From Donghicola tyrosinivorans (GTDB taxonomy: Bacteria; Pseudomonadota; Alphaproteobacteria; Rhodobacterales; Rhodobacteraceae), in the NCBI RefSeq assembly GCF_003003355.1, contig NZ_PVTQ01000020.1, positions 1-56,396 of the forward strand: a stretch of DNA of 56,396 nt, given 5' to 3'. The notes beneath the pieces are model-generated. The model was given only the letters and a program-made list of their open reading frames with translations. It did no database searches and was not told the origin of the DNA. Shown here piece after piece: positions 27,016 to 35,999 of this stretch; position 1 is the stretch's first letter, and the number at the start of each line of letters is the position of its first letter. A program made the translations under genes and the position numbers.

Positions 27016-28290
27016 TTAGTTGGCCGAGAACGGCGGGTAGCCTGCGTTGTCCTCGATATCCATGTCGATGTACTGGGCCACGCCATCCAGTTCGGTCTGC
27101 ACGTCAGCCGCGCCGTCCGAGAAGATGTTCAGCATGGCACGCGACCAGCTAAGGGTAATCGCCGGATAGGCCGGATGCACGGGACGCACCACGGCGCAGC
27201 AGTTGCCTTGCGCGGTGAACAGGTCCTGCACACCGGGGGTCGAGAACTTTTCGCTCAGGGGAACAGCCGCAGCGCGTGATGGAGCAAAGCCGGTGATGTC
27301 GGCGTATTTGGCCACCTCGGCATCGGACATGACAAAGTTCAGGAAGGTCGAGACATCCTCAAGGTTCGTCGTGCTGGCCGGAACCGACCAACCCCAACCG
27401 CCGTTCGGGGCCGTTACCCCTTCGGGACCAAAGGCGGGGGCGGGGATCATCACCATGTCCTCGCCAAGGCCCGCTGCGTGCGGAGGCCACATCCAGTTGC
27501 CAACCCAAGAAAGTGCTGCGGTCTTTTCGCCGTAGAACTGGTTGTCACCTGCCGAGGCAGGCACGATCCAGCCGTTCTTGTACCAGTCTTGCAATTCGGT
27601 GATCGCGGCCACAGCTTCGGGTGCGTTGACGGTGCCGTCTGCTTTCCATGTGTCGCGGTCGATCAGATCGGCCCCTGCGGACTGGATGAAGGGCGCAAAG
27701 CCGTAGGTCATCCATTCGCCGCCATAGTTCAGCTTCATGTCCAAGGGCCAGCGCACGCCGTCGACCTTTGACAGGGCCTCGACCGCGGCGGCGAACTCAT
27801 CGCGGGTCCAAGCGTTATCAACGCTTGTGGGGATGCGCACGCCTGCGGCCTCAAGATAGGATTTGTTGCCCCAAAGGATGACGGTCGAGTCATAGGCGCT
27901 GATGTGGTACAGCTTGCCGTCCGGCCCGTAGGTGCCTTGTGCGATGACGCCGGGCATGGTGTCGGCAAGCAGGGTAGGATCAAGCAGATTGCCAATGGGC
28001 TGGATTGTGCCTGCCCACGCGCTGGCGGCCATGTTCGGGCCGTCCAGCAGGATAATGTCCGGCAGATTGCCCGAGACAGATGCGGCCTGAATGGCGTCCA
28101 CATAACCCGGAACCGGCACAACGTTCAGGGTAACATCGGGATGGGCGGCGCTGAAGGCCGCGCCAAGCTGGTCGAAATAGGGCTTTTCGGCTGCTGCATC
28201 GATTACCCATGCGGTGATCTCTCCGGCATAAGCCTGTGTCGCAATGCAAAGCGCCAGCGCGCTGGAGCCAATAAGGCGTTGGTAGTTCAT
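27016..28290 (-). CDS. ABC sugar-binding protein, family 1 (424 aa)
   Basis: Periplasmic binding protein of the MalE/UgpB class. A Sec signal peptide of about 22 residues ends at YAG, then the mature protein opens ITAWVIDAAAEKPYFDQL. A WxNKSY-like segment (LWGNKSYLEAAG) and the later WVGNWMWP stretch are normal for the class. AGGGAGGA precedes the ATG at 28290. It is the first gene of the operon downstream of a 15-bp inverted repeat. Ligand likely a fructose-containing sugar because of the linked GH32 enzyme. Confidence 0.92.
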   Translation of the reverse strand: MNYQRLIGSSALALCIATQAYAGEITAWVIDAAAEKPYFDQLGAAFSAAHPDVTLNVVPVPGYVDAIQAASVSGNLPDIILLDGPNMAASAWAGTIQPIGNLLDPTLLADTMPGVIAQGTYGPDGKLYHISAYDSTVILWGNKSYLEAAGVRIPTSVDNAWTRDEFAAAVEALSKVDGVRWPLDMKLNYGGEWMTYGFAPFIQSAGADLIDRDTWKADGTVNAPEAVAAITELQDWYKNGWIVPASAGDNQFYGEKTAALSWVGNWMWPPHAAGLGEDMVMIPAPAFGPEGVTAPNGGWGWSVPASTTNLEDVSTFLNFVMSDAEVAKYADITGFAPSRAAAVPLSEKFSTPGVQDLFTAQGNCCAVVRPVHPAYPAITLSWSRAMLNIFSDGAADVQTELDGVAQYIDMDIEDNAGYPPFSAN

Positions 28291-28361
28291 GGCAAATCCT
28301 CCCTGTCGCGCAACTCTCCCGTGCTGCGCGTGTTTTGATCCAAATCCGAAGAAAATGGTTA

Positions 28362-28406
28362 TGACAACGTGAGACAATTGATAGCGGCAAATGTCTCACG
28401 TTGTCA
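28362..28406. promoter_or_regulatory. Inverted-repeat operator in front of the sugar ABC operon
   Basis: TGACAACGTGAGACA (28362-28376) and its exact reverse complement TGTCTCACGTTGTCA (28392-28406) are separated by 15 bases. It lies 72 bases upstream of the binding-protein ATG and behind the lacI-type gene. A third copy with one mismatch lies upstream of that regulator gene. The natural reading is the LacI-family operator for the sugar operon. Confidence 0.7.
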
Positions 28407-28461
28407 ATCGTGCGTCAGGAACGTCCCTAAGGCTGGTATTGCCTTGAAAGATAAAGGAAAA

Positions 28462-29466
28462 TCAGGCGGACTGTCGGAGGGGCAGCGAAGCGCGCTCGAC
28501 CAACTGACCCTGCACCAATTGCCGGATCGGAGAATCATGTTCAGACAGGGCCTGCTGCATGGCGATGCGGCCCATGTCGTAATAGGGCAGATCCATTGTG
28601 GTCAGGCCCGGCTGCATCAGCTTGGCCAGCGGTTGCAGGTTGTCAAAACTGGTAACGGCCACATCGCGGCCCACGGCCAACCCCAGTCGGACCAGCGCGA
28701 AATAGACTGGCAGCGCCATTAAGTCCTGACCGCAGATCAACACGTCTGGCGGCTCTGACCCAGTCATCTCGGCGGGCAGGATGTCATCGACGAAATATGT
28801 GTGATCGCGGTCCGGTCCCGCCGAGGCAGTGCGGATGCGGTCCGCAAGGTTCAGCCCTGCCGCCTGTCCGGCTGCAATGAAGCCCTCTGCACGAAGGCGG
28901 GCGCCTGCCAGTTTCGGTGCAAGGTTCAGGAACAGAGGGCGGCGATAGCCCCGTCGCAGAAGCTCAGTCGTCAGATCATAGCCCAGTTGGCGATCGTCGG
29001 GCAGGACGGTGGCGGTATCGCCCGCAGCATCGTAGCAGTTCAGTAGCACCGTCTTCATGTCCGTGCGGGGCAGGGGAACCTCTCGGTGAAAGCTGGTCGC
29101 CAGAATGCACGCGCTTGCGCGAAAGCGGGCCAATTGCGCCAGCGCCTCGGTCTCGGACGCCTCGCCGCGACGGATGTTGAACAGCATCATCTGCTTGCCC
29201 ATGGCGTGGGCTACGTCCTGCGCCCCACGTACAAGGTCGATGGACGATGAGGTCGTCGCCACATCCTCTGACAGAAACCCCACGATATCGCTGCTTTGCG
29301 AGCGCATCATGCGGGCGGCCTCATTGGGGACATAGCCGGTCTGGTCGATGATATCCTGAATGCGCTTGCGCGTAGCCTCATTGACCAACGGATCGCGGTT
29401 GATCACCCGCGAGACGGTCTTGAGAGAGGTCTTGGCGAGGCGGGCAATATCGCGTTGGGTGGTCAT
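28462..29466 (-). CDS. LacI-family transcriptional regulator (334 aa)
   Basis: The helix-turn-helix opens TQRDIARLAKTSLKTVSRVIN, then the hinge helix near 45-60 and a periplasmic-binding-protein-like effector domain. It lies upstream of, and in the same direction as, the binding protein-MalFG-GH32-ATPase operon. Repeat motifs both in front of that operon and in front of this gene suggest repression of the operon and autoregulation. The inducer is probably the imported fructoside or its product. Confidence 0.92.
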   Translation of the reverse strand: MTTQRDIARLAKTSLKTVSRVINRDPLVNEATRKRIQDIIDQTGYVPNEAARMMRSQSSDIVGFLSEDVATTSSSIDLVRGAQDVAHAMGKQMMLFNIRRGEASETEALAQLARFRASACILATSFHREVPLPRTDMKTVLLNCYDAAGDTATVLPDDRQLGYDLTTELLRRGYRRPLFLNLAPKLAGARLRAEGFIAAGQAAGLNLADRIRTASAGPDRDHTYFVDDILPAEMTGSEPPDVLICGQDLMALPVYFALVRLGLAVGRDVAVTSFDNLQPLAKLMQPGLTTMDLPYYDMGRIAMQQALSEHDSPIRQLVQGQLVERASLPLRQSA

Positions 29467-29534
29467 CGGAGCCTTGGGTGCGCAAGTGGTTTCGGGTTTG
29501 CCCCGTGATAGCGGACCCTGTCCCGAAGGAGAAG

Positions 29535-29549
29535 TGTCTTACGTTGTCA
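29535..29549. promoter_or_regulatory. Third copy of the LacI-type operator half
   Basis: TGTCTTACGTTGTCA differs by one base from the half-site at 28392-28406 and keeps the following AATCG. It lies 69 bases upstream of the lacI-type ATG, where an autoregulatory site is expected. No inverted partner was found nearby, so it may be a weaker or single half-site. Confidence 0.55.
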
Positions 29550-29574
29550 ATCGTGGCGGAACACCACCGCTGCT

Positions 29575-30243
29575 TTATGCGCGCGCGGAAGGCACTAGGA
29601 CGTCTTGGCGGCCCGCAAGGAAGGCCATAAGGATATCCTCGGGCGAGGCGTCGGGGTGCAGGTACATGGCCCCTGCGACCGGATCGATCAATGTCTGGGG
29701 ATGTAGCAGCACGGTCATGCCCGCCGCCAGTCCGGCGCGCGCGCCGGTCGGGCTGTCCTCGACCACAAGGCAGTTCTGAGGGGCGACACCCAGCTTTTGC
29801 GCCGCCAGTAGATAGCCTTCAGGGGCAGGTTTGCCTTTTGCCACGTCGTCCCTGCTGATCGTGTGGGCAAAGGCATAGGACATGCCAGTGACGGCAAGGT
29901 TCATCGCCACCTCTTGCGCGGTCGAATTGGACACCAGCGCCATAGGATGGCCCCTCGCCGCCAAAGCCAACGCAATTTCTGCTGTGGGCGTGCGGCGCGT
30001 GATCCGCGCGCCTTGTGTGGCGTAATGTTGAGCTTTCAGCGTGGTCCATTGTGGCAATGACAGCGTTAGCCCGACCTTAACCAGCGCAGCGTGGACTTGG
30101 TCACCGCTGGCACCCAGCAACAGATCGTGGAATCCCGCGGGCAACTGTAGGCCCAAAGCGTTAATCGCCCCATGAAAGGCGGCGTCGTGGGCGGGTTCAC
30201 TGTCCAGTACGGTTCCGTCCATGTCCCACAGGATCGCCCTCAT
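29575..30243 (-). CDS. HAD-superfamily sugar phosphatase / beta-phosphoglucomutase-like (222 aa)
   Basis: Motif I WDMDGTVLDSEP carries both aspartates, a cap domain of the beta-phosphoglucomutase type follows, motif II is ALVSNST, the motif III lysine is in KGKPAPEGYL and motif IV is VVEDSPTGARAG. It probably acts on a small sugar phosphate. It overlaps the FGGY kinase gene (ATGA) and so belongs to that operon, not to the adjacent LacI operon. A phosphatase next to a kinase could remove a non-productive phosphosugar, or the protein could be a mutase. Confidence 0.88.
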   Translation of the reverse strand: MRAILWDMDGTVLDSEPAHDAAFHGAINALGLQLPAGFHDLLLGASGDQVHAALVKVGLTLSLPQWTTLKAQHYATQGARITRRTPTAEIALALAARGHPMALVSNSTAQEVAMNLAVTGMSYAFAHTISRDDVAKGKPAPEGYLLAAQKLGVAPQNCLVVEDSPTGARAGLAAGMTVLLHPQTLIDPVAGAMYLHPDASPEDILMAFLAGRQDVLVPSARA

Positions 30244-31727
30244 CCCAGAGCCTCAATGTCTTTGTAGAACCCTTGGGCGCTGTCATAGAGGCGGCTGTAG
30301 ATTGGCATCATGCGGTCATAGACCTCGGACCATTCGGGGTCAGGCGCGATCTCTTGGGCAAAATGCACCATGCGCCCCGCGGCGGCGGGCAGGTCTGCGT
30401 TATCGCCGTTGGCCACAGACATCAGCATCGCTGCGCCAACCACGCCGCACTCCAGTTCTGATGGAACAAGGTAGGGGACGCCGTACATGCTGGCCTTGAT
30501 CCGCAGCCAAAGCGTGTTCTTTGCACCACCGCTGGCGGCTACGATCCGGTCAGGTCGTCCGTGCCCGCCTTGTAGCGCGTCAAGGCGCTGTCGCACGGAA
30601 AAGGCCACGCCTTCCAAAACGGCGCGATGCAGTTCTGGCAGCCCGTGGGCAGCGGTCAGGCCGAAGAACTGGGCGCGGCTTGAGGGGGCCAAGCGTTCGC
30701 CCGAAAGGTAGGGCAGGAAGAACAGCGCCTTGCTGCCCGTTGCCGCGCGTTCCGCGTCGGCGGTGACTTCGGCGTAGCTGCGGGCGTTCTCATGGAACGC
30801 TCGGCGTGCCCACCGTACCGCATCGCCCCCAGCGTCCAAGAGGGTCATTGCGCCCCAATCACCGCCCGCCGACAAAACGTTGGAGATCGCAGGATCGATC
30901 ACCGGCGCGTCGTGCATTAAGGTGATGATCGTTGAGGTCCCCGTCACGTCCGACCCCATCCCCGAGCCGATCACTCCAGATCCGATCAGGGCCATTGGAT
31001 AATCGCCTGCCCCGACCAGCACCGGCGTCGCAGGGTCCAGCCCCAGTGTCTGAGCCGCTTGGGGGGTGAGCGTCCCCAGTACATCTGAAGGGTTCCGTAG
31101 GGGCGGCAGCAGGGCGCGATCAACGTCCGCCAAATCGCACAGGGCCTGCGACCAGTCGCGGCTGCGCCAGTCCATCAGAAAGGACAGCGAGGCCTCGGTC
31201 ACGTCCTGCGCCCGTTGGCCGGTCAGGCAAAAATTGATCCAGTCCTTCGGCATCAGCACAGTCGTTGTGCGGGCCATTGCCTCGGGGTCATTTTCGGCGA
31301 TCCAGCGCAGTTTGAAAGCGGGCCACGCGGTGGCGGGCATATTGGCGGAAATGTCCAGATAGGCGTCTTGGTGGATGCGATCAGAAAACGCGGAGACCTG
31401 CGGTGCGGTGCGCTTGTCGTTCCACAGGGGAGCGGCATCCCGTGTCAGGCGGCCGTCGTCATCAATCAGAACCGTGCCATGCATCTGCCCGCAGGTGCAA
31501 ATGGCTGCAATGCGGTTTGCCGCGTTGTCGACCTTGGCCAGCACGGCGCGGATGGTCTCTTGCGTGCCTGTCCACCAGTCAGCGGGGCGCTGCTCGGACC
31601 AGCCGAAACGGGGCACGATCTGTTCATGTTCACGATGCGCAAAGGCAAGGATGTGGCCCTGCCGGTCAACAAGGGCCGAGCGCAGCCCGCCGGTGCCCAC
31701 GTCGATCGCCAGATACAGGTCGCGCAT
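30240..31727 (-). CDS. FGGY-family carbohydrate kinase, xylulokinase-like (495 aa)
   Basis: An actin-fold sugar kinase. The N-terminal phosphate-1 loop is DVGTGGLRSAL (9-19), CGQMHG (79-84) is the xylulokinase-type substrate motif, and GAGDYPMAL supplies catalytic Asp242. The C-terminal domain holds GGAKN-type nucleotide contacts (AASGGAKNTLW). Likely substrate: a ketose such as xylulose or another product of the polyol dehydrogenase at 40587-41345. It diverges from the cupin isomerase operon across about 280 bases that carry two RpiR-like palindromes, which ties it to that regulon. Confidence 0.9.
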   Translation of the reverse strand: MRDLYLAIDVGTGGLRSALVDRQGHILAFAHREHEQIVPRFGWSEQRPADWWTGTQETIRAVLAKVDNAANRIAAICTCGQMHGTVLIDDDGRLTRDAAPLWNDKRTAPQVSAFSDRIHQDAYLDISANMPATAWPAFKLRWIAENDPEAMARTTTVLMPKDWINFCLTGQRAQDVTEASLSFLMDWRSRDWSQALCDLADVDRALLPPLRNPSDVLGTLTPQAAQTLGLDPATPVLVGAGDYPMALIGSGVIGSGMGSDVTGTSTIITLMHDAPVIDPAISNVLSAGGDWGAMTLLDAGGDAVRWARRAFHENARSYAEVTADAERAATGSKALFFLPYLSGERLAPSSRAQFFGLTAAHGLPELHRAVLEGVAFSVRQRLDALQGGHGRPDRIVAASGGAKNTLWLRIKASMYGVPYLVPSELECGVVGAAMLMSVANGDNADLPAAAGRMVHFAQEIAPDPEWSEVYDRMMPIYSRLYDSAQGFYKDIEALG

Positions 31728-31804
31728 GATGTCTCCTTCGTCACCGCCGGTGATTCTCGTTCCTTTGGCAGAGTGCCTCTGGTAGCGGGTCTGGGCAAGG
31801 GTAA

Positions 31805-31821
31805 AAGTAGAAAAACTACTT
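31805..31821. promoter_or_regulatory. RpiR-type operator, kinase side
   Basis: AAGTAG-AAAAA-CTACTT is a perfect 17-bp palindrome located 78 bases upstream of the FGGY kinase ATG. The same GTAG-N5-CTAC core recurs at 31974 and in front of the Rbs-type importer, so a shared regulator, most simply the RpiR protein encoded at 36000-36869, is inferred. Confidence 0.65.
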
Positions 31822-31971
31822 ATTGGTATTGGGGTGCTATTACGGATGCGGCGCTTGCTGCGCTTACTTCAAATACTTGTTTTGGTGATCAATTCGGCAT
31901 CTGAGGTGGCATTTTCTGGAAATTCCGCCTCAGATGCCGCTTGCCAGTCAAATCGTGATGCCGTAGTAAAA

Positions 31972-31986
31972 AAGTAGTTAAACTAC
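31972..31986. promoter_or_regulatory. RpiR-type operator, cupin isomerase side
   Basis: AAGTAGTTAAACTAC holds GTAG-TTAAA-CTAC (31974-31986), 22 bases upstream of the chosen ATG of the cupin gene and so likely overlapping its promoter. A partial GTAG lies just before it at 31963. Confidence 0.65.
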
Positions 31987-32007
31987 ATTTCCATCATGAG
32001 GTCACAG

Positions 32008-32628
32008 ATGCATCAAACCCCGACAGCCCATGTTATCGACCCTGGCAGCGGTCACATGAGCGCGGCCACAGGCCGGTATGAAAAGCGCATCTCCGATCTT
32101 GCGGGTCTTTATGAGGATGCCGCCGCCTTTGAGGCTTTTGCCGCCGAAGATCCGGCCCGCATCGTCTACGCCGTGCATGAGGCGCGGCCGCTTCAGTCCT
32201 CGGGCGATCTGATCTTCGGAACAACGTGGATGCAGCCGGGGCGCATCGGGCGCGAGTTTTTCATGACCCGTGGTCACATCCACGCCACTGCCAACAGGCC
32301 CGAGACCTACTATGGCGAAAGCGGCGAAGGGCTGATGCTCATGGAAAGTCCCGAAGGCGAGACGCAAATTCTGGAAGTCCGTCCCCGTGTTCTGGTCTAT
32401 GTGCCGCCCATGTGGATTCACCGCTCGGTTAACACGGGGGGCACGCCCTTGGTCATGAGCTTTTGCTACCCCTGCGACAGCGGTCAGGACTACGGCATTA
32501 TTGAGCGGTCCGGCGGTATGGCGACGCGCATCGTCGCGGACGGATCGGGCTGGAAAGCGGTCGAGAATGCCGCCTATCGCCCCCGTTCGCTTGCTGAAAT
32601 CGACGCCGTACTTGCGACTGCAGCTTGA
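32008..32628 (+). CDS. Cupin-type phosphoglucose isomerase (206 aa)
   Basis: Metal-dependent cupin isomerase of the archaeal PGI family (GPI, PF06560-like). Metal ligands are in FFMTRGHIHA (two His), ETYYGESGEG (Glu) and the second cupin motif PPMWIHRSVN (His). The C-terminal CDSGQDYGIIERSGG tail matches the family. In bacteria these enzymes are uncommon and some act on other phosphosugars, so the reaction here could be aldose-ketose isomerisation of a pathway intermediate. The ATG at 32008, with GAGG upstream, is preferred over one at 31996 that lacks a site. First gene of a six-gene operon. Confidence 0.87.
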   Translation: MHQTPTAHVIDPGSGHMSAATGRYEKRISDLAGLYEDAAAFEAFAAEDPARIVYAVHEARPLQSSGDLIFGTTWMQPGRIGREFFMTRGHIHATANRPETYYGESGEGLMLMESPEGETQILEVRPRVLVYVPPMWIHRSVNTGGTPLVMSFCYPCDSGQDYGIIERSGGMATRIVADGSGWKAVENAAYRPRSLAEIDAVLATAA

Positions 32629-32638
32629 GGGGAATGCT

Positions 32639-33286
32639 ATGACCGTCTTTGACACTCTTTCCGAATATGGCGTTGTTCCTGTCATTGCCATCGACGATGC
32701 GGATCAGGCCCTGCCGCTGGCGGATGCCCTGATCGAAGGGGGCTTGCCTGTCGCGGAAATTACTTTCCGCACCGATGCTGCCCGCGATGTCATCGCGCAG
32801 ATCGCCGCAAGCCGGCCCCAGATGATCGTCGGGGCAGGCACTGTCTTGACCGAAGCGCAGGCGGACGCGGCGCAAGCGGCGGGGGCGAAATTCGCCCTCT
32901 CGCCGGGCATTGACGGGGCCGTGCTGGCCCATGCGCAGCGCATTGGTCTGCCGTTTGCGCCCGGCATCATGACCCCCTCAGAGTTGCAATTGGCCCTGCG
33001 TCACGACTGCCCCATGGTAAAGTTCTTTCCGGCGATGCCTGCCGGTGGCCCGAATATGCTGAAGAATATCGCAGCCCCCTACGCCCACACCGGCATCGGC
33101 TTTAATCCCACTGGCGGCGTCACGCTGGACAATCTGCCGGACTGGCTTGCCTTGCCGCAGGTCCGCGCTGTCGGGGGCACCTGGATTGCCACCCGCGCCG
33201 ATATTGCTGCCGGCAACTGGGACCAAATCACCCGCAATGCCGCCGAGGCCGTCGCCCGCATCAAAGACATCAGGAGCAAGGCATGA
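32639..33286 (+). CDS. KDPG/KHG-type class I aldolase (215 aa)
   Basis: Cleaves a 2-keto-3-deoxy sugar acid phosphate to pyruvate and an aldehyde phosphate. The catalytic Glu40 (AEITFRT) and Schiff-base Lys128 (MVKFFPA) are in place, with GAGTVL and FNPTGGV binding the substrate phosphate. TGAGGGGA precedes the ATG at 32639. It sits 10 bases after the cupin gene and overlaps the next gene by ATGA. No dehydratase that would make a keto-deoxy acid is in the window, so the true substrate is open. Confidence 0.92.
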   Translation: MTVFDTLSEYGVVPVIAIDDADQALPLADALIEGGLPVAEITFRTDAARDVIAQIAASRPQMIVGAGTVLTEAQADAAQAAGAKFALSPGIDGAVLAHAQRIGLPFAPGIMTPSELQLALRHDCPMVKFFPAMPAGGPNMLKNIAAPYAHTGIGFNPTGGVTLDNLPDWLALPQVRAVGGTWIATRADIAAGNWDQITRNAAEAVARIKDIRSKA

Positions 33287-34248
33287 CCCTTCAGCCCGCA
33301 ACCCGCCCGACCTTTTATTTTATCGGCGTGACCACGGGGGCCTCGTCCATCATGCGGGTGTTTCCCAAATGGGCCGCGCATCTTGGTCTTGGCGATGTGC
33401 AGATTAAGGGGATTGACCTGAAACCCCATGACACGGTGGAAAACTACCGCGCCGTGGTGCGCTTTCTGAAGGATGATCCGCTTAGCTACGGGGCTCTGGT
33501 GACAACGCACAAGCTGGACCTTTATGCTGCCTGCCGTGACATGTTCGATGAAATTGACCCCCATGCAGCCCTGATGGCCGAGACCTCATGCCTGTCAAAG
33601 CGGGATGGGCGGCTGATCTGTCATGCCAAGGACCCGATCTCGTCCGGTCTGGCATTGGATGGGTTTCTGCCCGCCAACCACTTTGCCGACACGGGGGCAG
33701 AGTTGTTGTCTATGGGGGCGGGCGGCTCGACCATCGCGCTGACATGGCATCTGGCGCAGGCGTCGCGGGGGGCAAACCGGCCTGCGCGAATGGTGATCAC
33801 CAACCGCTCGCAGCCGCGCCTTGACCACATCCGCGAGATTCACCAGCAAATGGGCTGTGACATTCCCTGCGACTACGTGGTGACAGAAAACGCAGCCGAC
33901 AATAACGCGGTAATGCAAGGGCTGAAGGCGGGCTCGGTCGTGATCAATGCGACGGGGTTGGGCAAGGATGCGCCGGGATCGCCCCTCAGCTTTGACGGCC
34001 GTTTCCCCCAGAGCGGCATCGTGTGGGAGCTGAACTACCGCGGCGATCTGGTCTTTCTGGATCAGGCGCGGGCGCAGCAGCAGGCCCGCGATCTGCAGAT
34101 CGAAGACGGCTGGACTTACTTCATTCACGGTTGGACGCAGGTCATCGCCGAGGTCTTTGACATTGTGATCCCGACCTCTGGCCCTGAATTCGATGCCATC
34201 AGCCGCATCGCCGCAGAGGCGACCGGACGTGTGACTGAGGTGGCATGA
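33283..34248 (+). CDS. Shikimate dehydrogenase-like oxidoreductase (321 aa)
   Basis: Has the two-domain shikimate dehydrogenase layout: a substrate domain with LVTTHKLDLY placing Lys77, DPISSGL in place of NTDxxG (Asp117), then the Rossmann site MGAGGST (144-150). It is longer and quite divergent from AroE, lacks the usual N-terminal NPxxHS loop (here TTGASSIMRVFP), and is embedded in a sugar operon. A role in aromatic biosynthesis is therefore unlikely; oxidation or reduction of a cyclic or keto polyol acid is more plausible. Overlaps both neighbours by ATGA. Confidence 0.75.
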   Translation: MTLQPATRPTFYFIGVTTGASSIMRVFPKWAAHLGLGDVQIKGIDLKPHDTVENYRAVVRFLKDDPLSYGALVTTHKLDLYAACRDMFDEIDPHAALMAETSCLSKRDGRLICHAKDPISSGLALDGFLPANHFADTGAELLSMGAGGSTIALTWHLAQASRGANRPARMVITNRSQPRLDHIREIHQQMGCDIPCDYVVTENAADNNAVMQGLKAGSVVINATGLGKDAPGSPLSFDGRFPQSGIVWELNYRGDLVFLDQARAQQQARDLQIEDGWTYFIHGWTQVIAEVFDIVIPTSGPEFDAISRIAAEATGRVTEVA

Positions 34249-35180
34249 TGCGGATTTTGATCACGCCCCGCTCGCTATCCTCCGGCAGTCATCCGGCATT
34301 GCAGCCCTTGCGGGCTGCGGGCTTTGATCTGGTGATGCCCACACCGGGCGCAACCCCGTCCGAGGCTGACCTGATCGCGGCCCTGCCGGGCTGCTCCGGA
34401 TGGCTGGCGGGGGTCGAGCCTGTGTCTGAGGCAGTGATCGCTGCGGCCACGGACCTGCGGGTGATTTCGCGCAACGGGACGGGGGTGGATAACCTGCCGA
34501 TGGCCTACCTTGCGCAGCGTGGAATTGCGGTCAAACGGGCCGAGGGCACCAATGCCCGCGGTGTGGCCGAACTGGCTTTGACGCTGGCGCTTGCCGGTTT
34601 GCGGGATATCGTCCCGACCCATGCAGGCTTGCAAGGCGGGGCATGGCCGCGCCGTGTGGGGGCGGAAATTCGCGGTGCGCGCATCGGGGTCATCGGTCTG
34701 GGCGCGATCGGTGCCAGCTTTGCCGAGATGTGCTTGTCGCTTGGTGCGCGGGTGCAGGGCAATGATCCCTTCGCGCCAGAAGATCGCATCGTTCATCAAG
34801 GCTTTGAGCGGGTGGGGTTTGACGACGCCCTTCGCGGCGCTCAGGTCCTTAGCCTGCACGCGCCGCTGCCTGCGGACGGCAGCCCTTTGCTGGAGGCTAG
34901 GGCACTGTCACTATTGGCTACGGGTTGCGTGGTGGTGAACACCGCGCGGGCGGGTCTGGTTGATGAAGCAGCCATGCTGGCCGCGCTGGATGCGGGGCAA
35001 GTGGGCACCTATGCCACCGACGTTTTCCATGCCGAACCGCCCGAGCCGTCGGCGTTGTTGCGCCACGGGCGCGTGGTGACAACGACCCACATCGGCGGAT
35101 TTACCGGTGCCTCCGTCGAGCGTTCAACGCGCCGCGCTGTCGCAAACCTGCTCGAGGTCCTGCTGGCTCATGCGGATTGA
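34245..35180 (+). CDS. D-isomer-specific 2-hydroxyacid dehydrogenase (311 aa)
   Basis: NAD-dependent hydroxyacid dehydrogenase of the phosphoglycerate dehydrogenase/SerA-like branch. Seen: GTGVDN near 82-87, Rossmann GVIGLGAIGASF near 149-160, NTARAGLVDE with the catalytic Arg, AEPPEPS and the catalytic His in TTHIGGF. In this setting it may oxidise or reduce a sugar acid made in the pathway. The stop overlaps the start of the following hydrolase gene. Confidence 0.9.
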   Translation: MMRILITPRSLSSGSHPALQPLRAAGFDLVMPTPGATPSEADLIAALPGCSGWLAGVEPVSEAVIAAATDLRVISRNGTGVDNLPMAYLAQRGIAVKRAEGTNARGVAELALTLALAGLRDIVPTHAGLQGGAWPRRVGAEIRGARIGVIGLGAIGASFAEMCLSLGARVQGNDPFAPEDRIVHQGFERVGFDDALRGAQVLSLHAPLPADGSPLLEARALSLLATGCVVVNTARAGLVDEAAMLAALDAGQVGTYATDVFHAEPPEPSALLRHGRVVTTTHIGGFTGASVERSTRRAVANLLEVLLAHAD

Positions 35181-35988
35181 GCGCACGATAGGTCTGCCAA
35201 AGGCCGGTCAGCCCGGCCTCTTCTGGCTGGGGCAGGCCGGTTTCTGGATCGAGACCGGCCGCCATCGGCTGTTGATCGACCCTTATCTGTCTGACAGTCT
35301 TGCCGTGAAATATCGGGGCAAGCTGAATGATCATCGCCGCATGATGCCGCCGCCTCTGACGGTTGCAGACTTGCCGCGCCCCGATCTTGTGCTGGTCACG
35401 CACGGTCATACAGATCACCTTGATCCGGATACGCTGGGGCCGCTGCACCGGCGCTTTCCCGATGTGCCTTTCGTTGTGCCAGCCGCCTGCGCCGAACTGG
35501 CGCGGGCGCGGATTGGTGCTGAGGCGCGGCTGATCCTTGTGGATGCTGACCAAGACCTGACGCCATTGCCTGATTTGATGCTGACAGTGTTTCCTGCCGC
35601 TCACGAGGCGCTGGAGCGTGACGATGCGGGCCATCACCGGTTTCTGGGCTACGGGATCGCCGCGCCTACTCTGCGGATTTACCATTCAGGCGACAGTATT
35701 CCTTTCGATGGGTTGGCGCAGCGCGTTAGGGGCTTTGCGCCCGATATCTGCTTGTTACCGGTCAACGGGCGCGATGCGCAGCGTGCGGCCTCTGGAATTC
35801 CGGGGAATTTCCATCTGCCTGAGGCGATTGAACTGGCGCAGGACTGCCCCTTTCTGATCCCGCATCATTTCGGTATGTTCGCCTTCAATACCGTAGACCC
35901 GGACGTCATCGACGCGGCGGCACTTGGGTCAGAGTTCCCGCTGATCATCCGACCCACCGCCGGAGAATGCCTGTCCATCAAGACCTGA
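35170..35988 (+). CDS. Metallo-beta-lactamase fold hydrolase, UlaG-like (272 aa)
   Basis: The metal motif THGHTDHLD at about 77-85 and the opening FWLGQAGFWIE...LLIDPYLS place it with UlaG, the L-ascorbate-6-phosphate lactonase, and other lactonases of that branch. YHSGDS supplies a further metal ligand and the later PHHFGMF a His. A lactonase or phosphosugar-lactone hydrolase role fits the pathway. The ATG at 35170 lies inside the end of the dehydrogenase gene. Confidence 0.85.
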   Translation: MRIERTIGLPKAGQPGLFWLGQAGFWIETGRHRLLIDPYLSDSLAVKYRGKLNDHRRMMPPPLTVADLPRPDLVLVTHGHTDHLDPDTLGPLHRRFPDVPFVVPAACAELARARIGAEARLILVDADQDLTPLPDLMLTVFPAAHEALERDDAGHHRFLGYGIAAPTLRIYHSGDSIPFDGLAQRVRGFAPDICLLPVNGRDAQRAASGIPGNFHLPEAIELAQDCPFLIPHHFGMFAFNTVDPDVIDAAALGSEFPLIIRPTAGECLSIKT

Positions 35989-35999
35989 AAGGCCGATCC

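Noticed and set aside
33283-34248. AroE housekeeping shikimate dehydrogenase
   Set aside because: Substrate-loop residues differ and the gene is embedded in a sugar operon.
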